This document shows positions 9,690 to 20,439 of a DNA stretch of 64,000 nucleotides, piece by piece; position 1 is the stretch's first letter; each line of letters starts with the position of its first letter. The stretch covers positions 6,719,592-6,783,591 of the forward strand of contig CM030935.1 of NCBI GenBank assembly GCA_018136815.1, given 5' to 3'. Position numbers and translations under genes: made by a program. Origin of the DNA: Isochrysis galbana (lineage: Eukaryota > Haptophyta > Isochrysidales > Isochrysidaceae). Below the pieces are notes generated by a model. It was given only the letters and a program-made list of their open reading frames with translations, was not told the origin of the DNA and made no database searches.

Positions 9690-10566
9690 CGCCTCCTCCT
9701 CCTCCTCCTCTTTTGACTCTTGCTGCGAAGGTTGGAGAGGGTGCGGGGAGAGCGGGGAAGGAGGCCGTTGAGAGAGGGGAGATCGAGAGGGTGGGATAGG
9801 CAAGGTTGAGGAGGGTAAAATAGAGGGAGAAAGGAGGAGAAGAGAGAGAGAGAGAGGGAAGCGAGACGCAGCCAATGAAGGAGAAGAGAAGCGAAGAGTG
9901 GGAGAGGAGAAGAGAAGAGTTAGTGAAGAGAGGAGAGAAGAGAGAGGTGATTTGGCCCTTTGGGGGGGGGGAGATCGGGGAGAACGGGTGGCTTTCTCCG
10001 GGGGTGGTTGTGGAGAGGAAGGGGAGACACTGTGATCTTTTGCCCGGGGTTACTCAATTTTTGAGGGGAATGACGGGAAGAGAGAACGAGGAGAGGAGAG
10101 AGGGACCGGGGGGACGGGGGCGGGGCGGGGCCCCCCTGACTGACAGCGACGTCGACATGATCCTTCCTCTCTCGCCTCCCCTCCAGGCACAGAAGCAGGG
10201 AAGAGGGAGAGCCCTGCACTGTGGCGATGTAGGGGGGTGTGCCCACCACTCACGGGGAGTTTTCTTTTTTTGTTCAAGTGAAAACCCACATTGAAGGTGG
10301 CGGACGTCGCTGCCGGCTTGCTCCAGAACCTGCCGGTGGTGCGGCGGCGCACCACCCTGGTCAGATGCCGCGATCAGGTGCGGAGCCTCCCCATACGATC
10401 CAAGCACACCGCCGGGCGCGATCCACCGCCCGGCCGCGCCGCCCACAGCCTCCACAGCACCGCCTCGCACTCACTCTCGCACACGCTCACGAGGGGGTGG
10501 GTGAGAGCGATGCAAAGCGGCGGCGCGCGAATTTTCTGGGTGCACGGGTGGGTATACAGGCATAGG
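9690..10566. other. Purine/pyrimidine-asymmetric stretch, no gene recognised
   Basis: Bases 9690-9960 are strongly purine-rich on the plus strand (CT-rich on the sense strand of the ABCG gene) and may be its 5' leader or promoter. From 10280 to 10560 a GC-rich piece could encode K-V-A-D-V-A-A-G-L-L-Q-N-L-P-V-V, but no splice partner or family was found. Confidence 0.4.
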
Positions 10567-11450
10567 CAAAAAAAAAATCTTCTTAAAAATCTCCGCTACA
10601 CGTGCGACATGAGGCAGTGTGCTTGTGGACCTCCCTACCGCCCACCCTTAACCCCTAACAACCCCCTTCCCCTTCCCCAGTTCCCTCTTTAGCGGAGAAG
10701 CTGGTTCCGGGGAGACCGCGCGCGCTGCTTCGGCCAGGGGTTGGAGAGAAGGGGGGTTCTGCGCCTTGTGATGCTTTCTCGCTAAAGAGCCACACGTAAT
10801 ACTTCCGCAATGAAGCTAAGATGGCGGAATCCTCGGTAGCTATATTATCTTCCTCTAGGGTTGGTTGTGGGTCCTCCCATCTCACCCCTGCACCCCTGCA
10901 TACATCGCTGGGATGTCTCCATTAGCATGTCTAGCTAGGCGTGAATCTTCTAAAAATTGCTTGGTGACAAGCTCTTCCGCCCTTATGATCTTTTCCGCTA
11001 GAGGCGGGGCCGGTGAGAACGTACGCCTTTTATCTACTACTTTACGATTAAGTTCAGCTATGGAGTCTAGTCGGGCTACGTTGGGGATTGCCGGATTGCC
11101 GCCATCTGGGCTTTCCTAGCATCCGCTACCGCGTCAACTTCCATTCGGGCGTACGTTCGTCGTCTGCGAAGCTCCACCGCTTTCGCGAGGAGAATCGAGG
11201 ATACTTTCCTTCTAGATTCCGTCCACATCAAGAGTTTGCCCCTAGCGTCTTCTCCCGGGGGGGCCGTATATAGTCGTCTCCAGAGGAGGTTAATCATCTC
11301 TCGCGTATCCGGGTCTTCCAACACCTCCAGCGGTATCTTGGCTTCTATCTCCGTCGCCCGTCTAGGCGTAGGCGGGGCTATTGCGAACGTCGCAACCACC
11401 GGGTGGTGGTGGTGATCCGATGCCGCCATGTCCAAGGTAGACACGAGGGA
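10567..11450 (-). mobile_element. Chimeric retroelement: unknown helical ORF joined to the LINE 3' tail
   Basis: The 3' part (10567-10760) is the LINE tail with its T-run. Instead of the reverse transcriptase C-terminus, the minus strand upstream encodes a different protein: M-S-T-L-D-M-A-A-S-D-H-H-H-H-P at 11444, then a Lys/Arg/Glu-rich helical region. This frame is intact to 11076. It resumes in a second frame (N-V-A-R-L-D-S-I-A-E-L-N-R-K) and, after another shift, in a third ending near 10690. The two shifts make it a pseudogene. The composition resembles an ORF1/Gag-like nucleic-acid-binding protein, but I see no named domain. It may be a non-autonomous partner mobilised by the LINE through the common tail. 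Confidence 0.6.
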
Positions 11451-12620
11451 CTACAACACAGAGACTCCAAAAAAAGTTGCCGACACACGGTCACACACGA
11501 ACTACCCCAAACAGGGCGAAAACTAACCATACCCAGGACGGACTGCCGAGCGTCGGTACCAAGGCAACTTATCGACGCACAGACGTGCGACAGAGAAGTC
11601 GGAATAGCGAAGGCAGACCTCGCTGGGGAGCTACCACCGATACACGAAGAGAAGACAGAAGACTACAACCGATGCACGAAGAGAAGACAGAAGACAGTCA
11701 GGGAACGTTTGATGACACCGAAAGAAAGTAAGAGAAGGGGTGGAATGTCGCAATGTCGCCGACGAGACCTTGAGGCTTAAAATAACCCACAGGTTAGAAG
11801 TAAAAGTCTGTCATCGTATGGAATACGACATGGGAGAGGGGAGCGGTCGGCGCGCGCTCCATCGCTAAAACTATAACAATAGTTTTATCGGTATAAAGGC
11901 ATAGGCACAGGCTGTCGGCAGCCCGACACGGCGCTGCATCGGGCGGGAATCAAATGCCGAATGTAGCTTAGATATAAAGGAACCGATCCCCCCGCGGGCG
12001 CGAGCGCCAATTCTTTACGGGTAGAGCGTGAGTGCGCTTGACGGAGGGGGGGAGAGGGGGGGCGAATCGCACCATTTCTTGGCGAAGATTTTCGTAGCGT
12101 CAGGTAGCCCCCCCGGGAGGTTTTTTATTGGGCATCGCGCCACGGTCAAAAAATGCAGCCCAACCCTTACTAGTAGTTAAAAAGCCCCTGTTTGACCGCC
12201 CTATGGCTCGCTCCCAAAAACCAAAACAACGATGGGTGCGAAGGACGAGGGGGGGCGGCGGGGCGGAGGGGGGGGGGGGCGGGGGGCGGGGAAATATACT
12301 TGTGTAGCCAGGAATATTCGAGTTTTGTTTGTGCAAGCTTTCCACCCAGCTTTGGTGGAACCTTAGATCCGACCAGCACTTGGACAAGCTTTTGGCCAAG
12401 CTTTGGTGTAAAAATCAACCAGCTCTCCAATCAAGCTATCCAGGACTTTGAGCAAGCTTTCTGTAAGGGCTTTAGCCTTGAAGGTTGCTAGGGGAGCGGG
12501 GCGCGCTCCATGACCTTATCAGTTTACCGATAGTTGGTGTCGAGGAGGGACTATGGCGAAAGTGGTAGCCGAATCTCAAAAGAAATGTCAAAGATAGATG
12601 CACAGCGCAAACCCCGACTA
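11451..12620. other. No gene recognised; short repeats
   Basis: Contains a 'acgaagagaagacagaagac' direct repeat (about 11645 and 11675). The phrase 'ggggagcgg...cgcgctccat' occurs twice (about 11838 and 12490). At 12330-12470 the motif CAAGCTTT recurs about five times, reminiscent of subterminal transposon repeats, but no inverted ends or target duplication could be found. Confidence 0.4.
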
Positions 12621-12623
12621 GCC

Positions 12624-14999
12624 TCAGCTTGGGAGCTCAATTTCGTCGTCAAAATCCTCTAAGTCGGAGCCCGCCATTGCACCCAGCGCATCGCTAATCT
12701 CCTGAGCGACCGTGGGCCCCTCTACCACATCCGCTCTCTTAGGAGCCTCCTCCGATCCCAAATCTTGTCCTTGCACCTCTGATTGTGTCGCGACCTCGCC
12801 CGCCACCACAACATCGTGCGAATCCATGCCGGGCGGTATATTTGCACCTGCATAGGGTGCATCCTCCACACCTTGCTCGGCGACCAACAGCGGATCTTCA
12901 CCTCCCGGTGGCAAATTGAAGTTGTCTCCCGTGGCCGCTGCCTTCCCTTTCAGCATGTCCAACCCATTCGTCCCTACGTCGATGAGTTTAGCCTCTCTCG
13001 CCTTGACTTCAAAGGTGCCCGCCGACTTCTCTCTATACGCCTTGTGTGCTCTGTTGGGAGCATCTCCATGCGTGTTCTTGCCCTCCGGCGAGGAAGCGGC
13101 TCCTCTAGAATCATCGGTTACAGGCTCGTCTTCTGTGGAGGCCACGGGCAACGCAGATGGCGAGCCTAGTCGCACTCTGTCCTCTTCTGGACATGTCGCG
13201 GGAGAATTTTCCTTGCTATGTGACCCGTCTATCGCGTTCTCGCCACCCTCTAGATCCGTTGCCACGTTCGGCACATCTTCGTTGTACTCGGGCTCGGGCG
13301 GCGAAACGGCCGATGCCTCAAATACCGTCCGGTCCGACTCCATGATTGTCTTCTTAGAAGCATCTGAGGCCTCCACACGGCTACTGCTTGCGTTGCGTTC
13401 GACTCCGGCCGCGTTGGTGCCTTTGGCGGCGGCAAGCGCATACCCCGCCTTGACCTCCTCCGCTGGCGACTTCACAGGTGAGACAGCCGACGTGGTGGAG
13501 AGTTTGCCGTGCGAACCTGGCTCGCACATTCCATTGCTACCAGATTTGGACGCCTTGGGAGCCACAGAGGACCGTGGCGGTCCTCCCTTGTGGCTAGCCG
13601 ACCTAGTTGCAACGCGTGCGGCGGACTTCCCTTCGGCCTGCTTGTCGGCCCCTGTAGCGAGGCCCTCGACCGGCGCTATTTCTGGGGAAGAAGCGCCGGT
13701 CTTGGTTACTGCAGGCCGAGAGCGAGACGTGAGCGGCAAAGTTCGCACTGTCTTGGGGTGAAGCACCGGCTTCGGCCGCAGCTGAGGCGGCCGTTTGGGG
13801 GCAGCAACAGTTTCGCGTATGAGCCGAGGCAGCTCGCGGTACTCGATTTTGCCCGTGCCGGCCGGGTCAACGGACTCGAAGGTAGCCTCAATCTCGCGCT
13901 TGCTCGCCTCAAAGCCGAACGAGATGAGCGCTCGTAGGAAGGAGGGGCGATCGGCTAAGCCCGTGGATTCAGTGTCCGCGGTTTCAAAGGCTTGAAGCAA
14001 CGAGGCCGCCTGCTCCTCCGAGGCGAGGGCGTCAGAAAGTTGCTTCGAGAGCGCAACGCGGACCTCTGGCTTGTTGCGCCGCGTGGAACCGCGCGCCGCG
14101 GCGACTTGTCTTTGGCGCAGCTGCGTCACGGCAGGGCTGCTCCTCGTCTCGCCTGGCGTCGCCAAAGACGAGATCTCTGGATCGACCAGGTCCGCCGTTG
14201 TATGGCTGGCCGTGGGTGAGCGGTGGCGGCGCTGAGCGCGGCCCCGCGCGGCGACGAGCTTGGTGAGCTCAGCAGCAGCCTCCGCGTACTGCTCTTTCAG
14301 TGTGGCCACCTTAGTCTTCAGGAATTCGGTCTGTTCCTCACGCTCACGGAGACGGGTGTCCGCATCCATCACATACTGTGCGAGCGCCGACGCGTGCTCA
14401 TTGGCATTGACGTCGGCGTAGCCCACGCCGTGCTGCGCAAGGAAGCCGCCAAGCGCCGCACGGACGCGCAGCACACGGCGGAGCTTGCGTGCGATCTCGC
14501 GCTCGGCAACCATGCGCGAAGCGTTTTCTGACGCGATAGCCGCCTTCAATGCTCCCATCTTGGCCTCCACCTTCCGAGCCGACTCGGAGGGTGCCGAGCG
14601 AGCAGCAAGCTCCGAAAGCTCAGCCGTCGAACGGGCTGCCTCGTCCACGAGAGCTTTGACCTCTGCGCGAACCGATCGAAGCTTGCGCTGGGCGTGGCGA
14701 CGCTCGTTTTGGAGCTTCTCGATGTGAAAGCGCGTCTACAGTCAGCACGTGATGGGGAACGAGTCAGCAAAAGGCTTTGACCTGTGCAAAGGGCGGGACG
14801 TGTGCAGAACGAGCGAGAGCTTTACTTCTTCCCCTAGCATACTGGCCGACCGTGATGCGCACACCTCGTCGTGAGCAGGCGCCTGCACTTCGAGCTCCGC
14901 ATTCTCAGCCTTGAGCCGCTTGATCTCCTCCTTGATGCCCCTCAACTCCTCCTCTGTAACGTCTACAGCGGGGCCAGTCCTGTGCCGGGTGGGCATCAT
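12624..14999 (-). CDS. Coiled-coil protein with an EF-hand pair (5' end in gap)
   Basis: Two exons on the minus strand: 14999-14865 (limit set by the N gap) and 14735-12624. The intron has a GTGTGC donor and a TGTAG acceptor; phase 0 is preserved. The visible protein is 748 residues. Residues 15-45 and ~50-210 are predicted coiled coil (E-E-E-L-R-G-I-K-E-E-I-K-R-L-K; H-I-E-K-L-Q-N-E-R-R-H). At ~288-346 lies an EF-hand pair: the first loop is degenerate, the second (D-P-A-G-T-G-K-I-E-Y-R-E) keeps the Asp-1 and Glu-12 ligands. The remaining ~400 residues are Ser/Ala/Glu-rich and look disordered, ending in an acidic D-L-E-D-F-D-D-E-I-E-L. Role unknown; a calcium-responsive scaffold, possibly cytoskeletal, would fit. 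The Met at 14999 touches the gap, so the true start may be missing. Confidence 0.75.
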
Positions 15000-15000
15000 G

Positions 15001-15100
15001 NNNNNNNNNNNNNNNNNNNNNNNNNNNNNNNNNNNNNNNNNNNNNNNNNNNNNNNNNNNNNNNNNNNNNNNNNNNNNNNNNNNNNNNNNNNNNNNNNNNN
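15001..15100. other. Assembly gap (100 N)
   Basis: One hundred Ns, probably a placeholder of unknown true length. Both flanking genes (EF-hand gene leftward, NTF2 gene rightward) lose their 5' ends in it, so it hides a divergent promoter region. Confidence 0.99.
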
Positions 15101-15515
15101 ATGACCAAGCTCACAACGTTGAAGTTCAACACTGTACAGCACCAGGCGAGCAAGCCGAATTAGCCTTTCGCGCGTGAGTGGACGACGCAACGCGGCGTGG
15201 TATGAGCTCGTCTGGTGTTTGTGTCTTGTGTAGGTGTCGACGCTCGACTCACAGCCGACGCCGAGCGGTGGTATCATCTGCTTTGTAACGGGCAAGCTTA
15301 TCGTGGACGGCGATGCCAACCCGCTAATGTGAGCAGCCCGCACGGCACGGCTTGGTCGATGGCGGCCTGCACCTTCGCCTGCTGTGCACAGTGTCACTCA
15401 CTTGCCGCTGCCGCTCACTCCCACCTTCAGGTTCGGCCAGACATTCCAGCTCATGCCGACGCCACAGGGCTCATGGTACATCCACAACGACCTATTCCGG
15501 CTCAACTATGCTTAA
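15101..15515 (+). CDS. NTF2: Nuclear transport factor 2 (NTF2), C-terminal three exons
   Basis: Three small exons: 15101-15145, 15234-15328 and 15431-15515 (TAA). They encode K-L-T-T-L-K-F-N-T-V-Q-H-Q, then D-S-Q-P-T-P-S-G-G-I-I-C-F-V-T-G-K-L-I-V-D-G-D, then F-G-Q-T-F-Q-L-M-P...W-Y-I-H-N-D-L-F-R-L-N-Y. This is the conserved second half of NTF2, which dimerises and carries Ran-GDP into the nucleus through FG nucleoporins. The D-x-Q-P-T-P and N-D-x-F-R-L-N-Y motifs are diagnostic. Phases are 0 and 2 and match exactly. The second intron is GT-AG (GTGAGC...TTCAG). The first has donor GCGAGC after CAG, so it appears to be a GC-AG intron, unless the exon end is misjudged. The N-terminal ~50 residues must lie in or beyond the gap. 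Confidence 0.9.
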
Positions 15516-16751
15516 GCATGCGTGCCATGCGCAGGCATGCTCCGAGCCTGATTGGGAGGCTCCCCAGATGTTTGCAACATGGCGTCGGTGTTACGCACAA
15601 TTGACGAGTATTAGATTAGGGTCGACAGGCCTTGTCCAGGCTGTTGGCTCTCCTTCTAGGCGCGATTTGGACGCTCGGGTCCCATCAATGTCCTGAAAGA
15701 GGAGCGGGTCAACAGACCGGCCATGGCGCGCCAGACTGGAACGAACAAAAATAGTTTATTGCGGGTAGCTGGCGCATACTCTGCACCGCACGAGCGGCGC
15801 GAGTCATCTCCGATGGAATGCTCGAGATATCTCATGCGGACGACCTGAGCACAACGCCATGCTACCGCACTCTATGGCGTGCTACGATACCTACTAGACA
15901 TGCTGCTCGTCCGACGTAGGCTGAGTCGAGCACGCGCAAGCAAAGGCGTTGAGGCGGTCCCGTCGCAGTCAGTTGCGCAGGCGACGGCGGACGGATGCCA
16001 GGGGTACAGGTAGACAAGACTTGGGTGGTGGTGGCTACAGACCGCCACCGCGAATGAGCATAGGTGCAGATTCACGGGCTCCAACACCGATGCGCCGTGT
16101 GCATCCAGAGAGGCAGTCACTGAGCTTGAGCAGGATCCATGAGCAGCCTTCCCTGCGGAGACAGCCAATAAGGCACTCCGCGCGAAACGTGCCTACTGAG
16201 TCCCTCATCGGCCGATGGAGTATCGTGGTTTGCCCCACGTCATTGCCTTTGCTCTTGCTCTTACCACTGCATCTCAAAAAAGTCATACTATGAGTGTTTA
16301 AAAACTCTTGTCCCCCCCGACTACTGAGCCGCTTGCAGAGACGCCTAGACGCTACGCAAGCAATTATTAGCTACTAGCGCGCCCAAGTGCTCACCTATCA
16401 CCTACTGTGATTTTACTCATTTTTATGGGTCGCTCTGCGACAACGCGGATGGCCCAAAGCGATGCGTAACAAGAGACCGCGCAAACAATTAAACCTTTTA
16501 ATAGTCTCACCGCGCACGCAGCCGTGGACCCTCTACTCTCTACTCACGTAGGAAGAGGATGCAAGTTGAGGTTCCCTTTTTTTAGCCCCCTGCATTGCCT
16601 TTTTCTACACCTTATACAATTTACCCCCCCCAAAATGTGTCCCTATATTCAAACACCTATGGGTCCAATTGTTGCAGACGGGTCGCTGCTTGTCAGGGGA
16701 CGAGGGAGTCGGCCGCGCGGATTAATTTCGAAAAATAAAGAAGTCATCTTT
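15516..16751. other. No gene recognised; inverted end of repeat B at 16486-16527
   Basis: Reading both strands shows only short broken frames. Bases 16486-16527 match, inverted and diverged, the terminal part of repeat B ('ctcaccgcrcacgc-gccgtgg'). Confidence 0.45.
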
Positions 16752-17435
16752 ATGTTTATCATTGTAATATTATCTACGCTATTTCTAGGCGGGAAGCATT
16801 GCGTGAAGCATTACTTTGGATGTCGTCAGCGGTTTTACCCGAACCCCTACAAAGTCTTTCCGCATCTTGAGATGCTCGCAAACAACTTTGAACTCATTGA
16901 AAGAGAGTTTCTTGGCAGTGAGTACAAAATTTATGATTGGCCAGAAGAATATCTTTACACAAAAGAAGAGGGTCATGATTGGAAGGTAGTTCCACTCTAT
17001 GGCTTTGGAGTTGGAGTTTGGAACGCAGAGTACTCGACAACATTTCCAAAGACAATTGAATTAATCAGAAGCATTCCAGGGCTTCGAACTGCGATTTTTA
17101 GCAAACTCGGTCCTAGAACTGAACTAAACAAACATCGCGGATGGAGCGGATTAGCCAATGAAGCTCTTCGTTGTCATATGGGCATTGTTATTCCAGATCC
17201 CGAAACAAAAGGTAGAAGTGGGGTTGCAGTCGAGGATGAATTTCGCCAGATTACAAAGGGAGAGTGGATTGTGTTCGATGACAGCAAAGAACATATTGGC
17301 GTCAACGATACTGACGAGAATAGGGTCGTTTTGCTTCTTGACATAGAAAGACCATGGTGGGTAAAGAAAGGAGAAAGTAAAATACAAGATACTCCGGAGT
17401 TGTTAGATTTTGTCGCCAAATTTACTAGAGTCTAG
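16752..17435 (+). CDS. Aspartyl/asparaginyl beta-hydroxylase-like dioxygenase
   Basis: Intronless frame of 227 residues from the ATG at 16752. The frame is open further upstream (to 16524), but that part is compositionally unlike a protein, and this Met begins a hydrophobic anchor (F-I-I-V-I-L-S-T-L-F-L). The family fits 2-oxoglutarate/Fe(II) dioxygenases of the Asp/Asn beta-hydroxylase type: G-P-R-T-E-L-N-K-H-R-G-W with ligand His-128, then R-C-H-M-G-I-V-I-P, F-D-D-S-K-E-H with second ligand His-181, and Arg-191, which would bind 2-oxoglutarate. A type II membrane protein acting in the secretory pathway would be expected. Codon use is markedly A/T-rich (many AAA, GAA, ATT, TTT) compared with every other gene in the window. 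Homologues occur in algae, bacteria and giant viruses; the composition suggests a foreign, perhaps viral, source. Confidence 0.85.
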   Translation: MFIIVILSTLFLGGKHCVKHYFGCRQRFYPNPYKVFPHLEMLANNFELIEREFLGSEYKIYDWPEEYLYTKEEGHDWKVVPLYGFGVGVWNAEYSTTFPKTIELIRSIPGLRTAIFSKLGPRTELNKHRGWSGLANEALRCHMGIVIPDPETKGRSGVAVEDEFRQITKGEWIVFDDSKEHIGVNDTDENRVVLLLDIERPWWVKKGESKIQDTPELLDFVAKFTRV

Positions 17436-17704
17436 CGGATCCATAATGTATTAGCTTACGTGATTCAATAATTGATACGCATACTATCGACAAGCGCATT
17501 TGGTTAGCAGAGCGTTCAAGCTAAGATCATCATGTGCCGTAGACAGTGAAACGTGAAACTGATTGACCACGTGAGAAGGTGCATTGGCAACTTTGGCCTT
17601 GATGCTTTCCCCATTGGGAGTCCCAATTCTAGGGTTGGGACTCCCTCCCCCCGCCGCACCCCGCCCCCTCCGGCGAATCCCCGCCCACCCCCCCCTCTTC
17701 TTCC

Positions 17705-17945
17705 CAGGGGGGAGGGGAAGAAGGTACAAGGTACGGCGCAGGGGGGGAGGGGAAGAAGAGAGGGGGATGGGCGGGGTACGCCGCAGGGGAGGGGAAGAAG
17801 AGAGGGGGATGGGCGGGGTACGGCGCAGGGGGGGGAGGGGAAGAAGAGAGGGGGATGGGCGGGGTACGGCGCAGGGGGAGGGGAAGAAGAGAGGGGGATG
17901 GGCGGGGTACGGCGCAGGGGGAGGGGAAGAAGAGAGGGGGGGCCC
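17705..17945 (+). repeat. Tandem repeat, five units of ~42-46 bp
   Basis: Units read 'gggcggggtacggcgcaggggg' followed by 'aggggaagaagagaggggga'. Copies start near 17731, 17777, 17818, 17863 and 17907. They differ mainly in the length of the G-run. Confidence 0.9.
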
Positions 17946-18195
17946 CACGCTGCACCTGTCTGCCTGTCGAACAGGGGGGGGGAGGGGTTGGAGCAATGGG
18001 CTGGCCACGCCGGGCCAAGATGGGCGAATCAGGCGAGCCTGTCAGTGGGGGAGAGGGTCAGCAGGGCAGTGGCCTCCTGGCAAGCCATCAGGCGTGCCAG
18101 GAGGATGGGTGGTTCCTCCCCCATGGCAGGGGTGGAGTGGAGAGAGGGGGGGGCTCGTGCCCCCCCATGGGCGAGCTAAGTATAAACTTAGCTGA
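17945..18195 (-). repeat. Dispersed repeat A, copy 2 (inverted)
   Basis: Minus-strand copy of the block at 1366 and 30683: TAAGTTTATACTTAG, the CCATGGGGGGGCACGAGCC block, then TCCTGGCA...TGCCAGGA and a GC-rich tail. Confidence 0.85.
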
Positions 18196-18519
18196 GAAAC
18201 TGCGCAAACAGGCCAGAAATTGCTCTAGATGCCTGCGGGCCTCCGTTAGCGCGGGGGCCATCTGATGAGTGGAGAGGAGGCCATCTTGATCACCTTGCGC
18301 AAGTTCAGGCACGCAGGTGAGATAGATGCTGTCTCACCTGCCGCATCGTCAAGCAATGCGCACTCCTTTTTCTCACATGCACATGCTCACTCCTAAGCCT
18401 AAGCTTGTGAACATGTTAGCCTAATATCTAGATATTAGGTATCTACTTGGCAAATCTCACTATTAGTATCTAGTATGTTAGCCGATGTGCACTATTAGTA
18501 TCTAATAAGTTAGCCGTGG

Positions 18520-19395
18520 CCGCCAGATAGGGACAGGGCAGAGTTTCGTTTGAAACCTGCCCAAATTTCGTTCGATATTTCGCCAATATTTCGCGTTTCC
18601 CCACCCAAATTTCGACAATATTTTGCGTTGAACATGTGGAGTTGCGCTCACGTGTACACGTGTACTCGTGTACTTACGCCGATCGACGATCGACGATACG
18701 CTGCATGCTATATATATATAGTGTTAGTGTCAACTATTATAATTAATATGAAGTGTTAGTGTTTATGTTAAGTTTAAGTATTAATTAAGATGTGAGATAT
18801 CTATTATCTATTATAACGACATACATTACTCTGATTCAGTAATTTACGCTCTGATAAACAAACTACAAGACTACAAGCCACGAGTCAGACCTCACTTGTC
18901 ATCATTCAGCACGTGTCACGTTGGTGGTACCAGAGCATCAATGCTCAATGCGCACACTAGAGCTTATCGGACAACGAATTCATTCGCACGCCTCCAAGCA
19001 TGCACTTCAATAACAAAAACACGCGCTCACACGACGCGGAAGTTAGGTGACAAAGCAAAAGAAATACGGACACCTCGCGACCAAGCTGGAAGTTGAGAGT
19101 GGTTTGCCCTCCACTAGCCACCAACTCCAACTCATGAGGGAGGAAACGTGAAAAGCCGCGGTTTTGTCGCGCGTCACGCGTCGGGAATTTCGCGCCAGTC
19201 ATTCCCGACCCCTCCCCCAAATAGTAGTATATTAATTGCCCATCGACCTCCTTCCCCCCCTTGGTATTGTGTCCATGTCCCTTAGACGGCCCCAAATTTC
19301 GCGAAATTTCGAACGAAATCGACGCTCGGAAAATGAGCCCAAATCCCAAATTTCGATAAAAATTTCCGAAATCCTGGCCCGTCCCTACCGCCAGA
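18520..19395 (-). mobile_element. hAT-family DNA transposon remnant with 8-bp target duplication
   Basis: The element runs from TAGGGACAGGGCAGAGTTTCG (18528) to its inverted counterpart ending CCCGTCCCTA (19387). It is flanked on both sides by the perfect 8-bp repeat CCGCCAGA (18520-18527 and 19388-19395). Eight-bp duplications and ends of the form TAGGG are typical of hAT elements. Both ends carry several AAATTTCG/CGAAATTT subterminal motifs, the usual kind of transposase binding site. The minus strand at ~18957-19040 encodes L-T-S-A-S-C-E-R-V-F-L-L-L-K...N-S-L-S-D, the C-terminal hAT dimerisation motif, in a frame that soon stops. So this is an internally deleted, inactive copy. Confidence 0.85.
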
Positions 19396-19689
19396 CCTAC
19401 TATTAATGTATTAATAGCCCCCCACCCGACCGACCCCGACACGCTGTCGAAACTAGGCGCGGAGCTCGTCCGTGGTGGCGACGTCAAGTGGCTTCGAACC
19501 CCGGGGTGTGTGGGGCTCTGTGTGGGTCCTATGTCCTATGACTTTTTGTTGTCTCATATAGATGTACGTGCGTACGCGTACGCGATTGCAGGCGCTACTT
19601 ATCTACTTATACTTATCTCCGAAATCATCTATGAGAACGGCGAAGAGCACGCCGAGACACCACATTCGGGGCAGCCACAGCACGCGAGG

Positions 19690-19925
19690 CCTGAACTAAC
19701 CAAAGACATGAACCCAAAAGGCCTGCCCGGACCCCGAAACCGAAGCCGGGCCCTTGGTAGCGCACCAGGGCCGCACCCCCGACACCAAAGACAAAGGAAC
19801 GAGGGGGGGAAGGCGAGGGGGCGGAGAGAAGGGAGTTAAGGGCGTTGGCGGCAGTGCAGCGGCAAGAGTACGCGCTGTCTAGTAGTAGGTGTGTAGCCCA
19901 GAACCTTCAGATCTTTTTTTTTTAT
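19690..19925 (+). repeat. Dispersed repeat D, copy 2
   Basis: Matches 2965-3180 and the inverse of 61080-61300. It starts 'aggcctgcccgga', includes 'ggtagcgcaccagggccgcacccc' and ends 'gtgtagcccagaaccttcagatc' plus a run of about ten Ts. Confidence 0.8.
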
Positions 19926-19934
19926 CTCCGAAAT

Positions 19935-20017
19935 CATCTATCTCCTCCGCCGCGCTTGCCGCCGGCTTGCCACCCTCCTCATTGCCCTCAGGCCCTATGG
20001 GCCATCCCAATTCGTCA
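19935..20017 (+). repeat. Dispersed repeat F, partial copy
   Basis: 'ctccgccgcgcttgccgccgg' to 'ggccctatgggccatcccaattcgtca' is shared with 32240-32325 and 63790-63870. All three copies end at AATTCGTCA, which marks the element boundary. Confidence 0.8.
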
Positions 20018-20439
20018 GCGGAAGACGGAGGCGTGGTGGCGCGGTGGCCAGGCTGTGGGGCGCCAAGCAGCTATAGTAGCCTATCTCCTATCTATGGCTT
20101 TATGAATGAGAGTGAGTGTAAGAATGTAAGTGCCATTACTTGTGCTCCTAGATAGACCATTAACAATCGCAATGACAAATACAACGTTGGCAATGGCTGG
20201 CATTGTAGGCTGTTTATTGTCTCCAGCTGGGGTATATGATCTCCGGCTGAGGCTCGCTAACGACAGCGACTCAACGAAACCTTCGCGTTGACTCGCTGCT
20301 GAGTCGCCTTTCGGGCCCCTCAAAAATCCTCGAACAACAATGCAGCTCCACACACCATACACCACACAACAACAAGTTGTCAGCACAACCAATATCAATA
20401 ACCCGTAAAATCTGAATAAACTACGCGAAACTTTTGTGA

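Noticed and set aside
17553-18195. Open frames of ~200 codons with R-R-R-G-R-G-R-R-E-G-D repeats
   Set aside because: Translation of the 42-46-bp tandem repeat and repeat A.
19470-19520. Minus-strand tRNA B-box (GGTTCGAAGCC)
   Set aside because: No A-box at the right distance and no fold.
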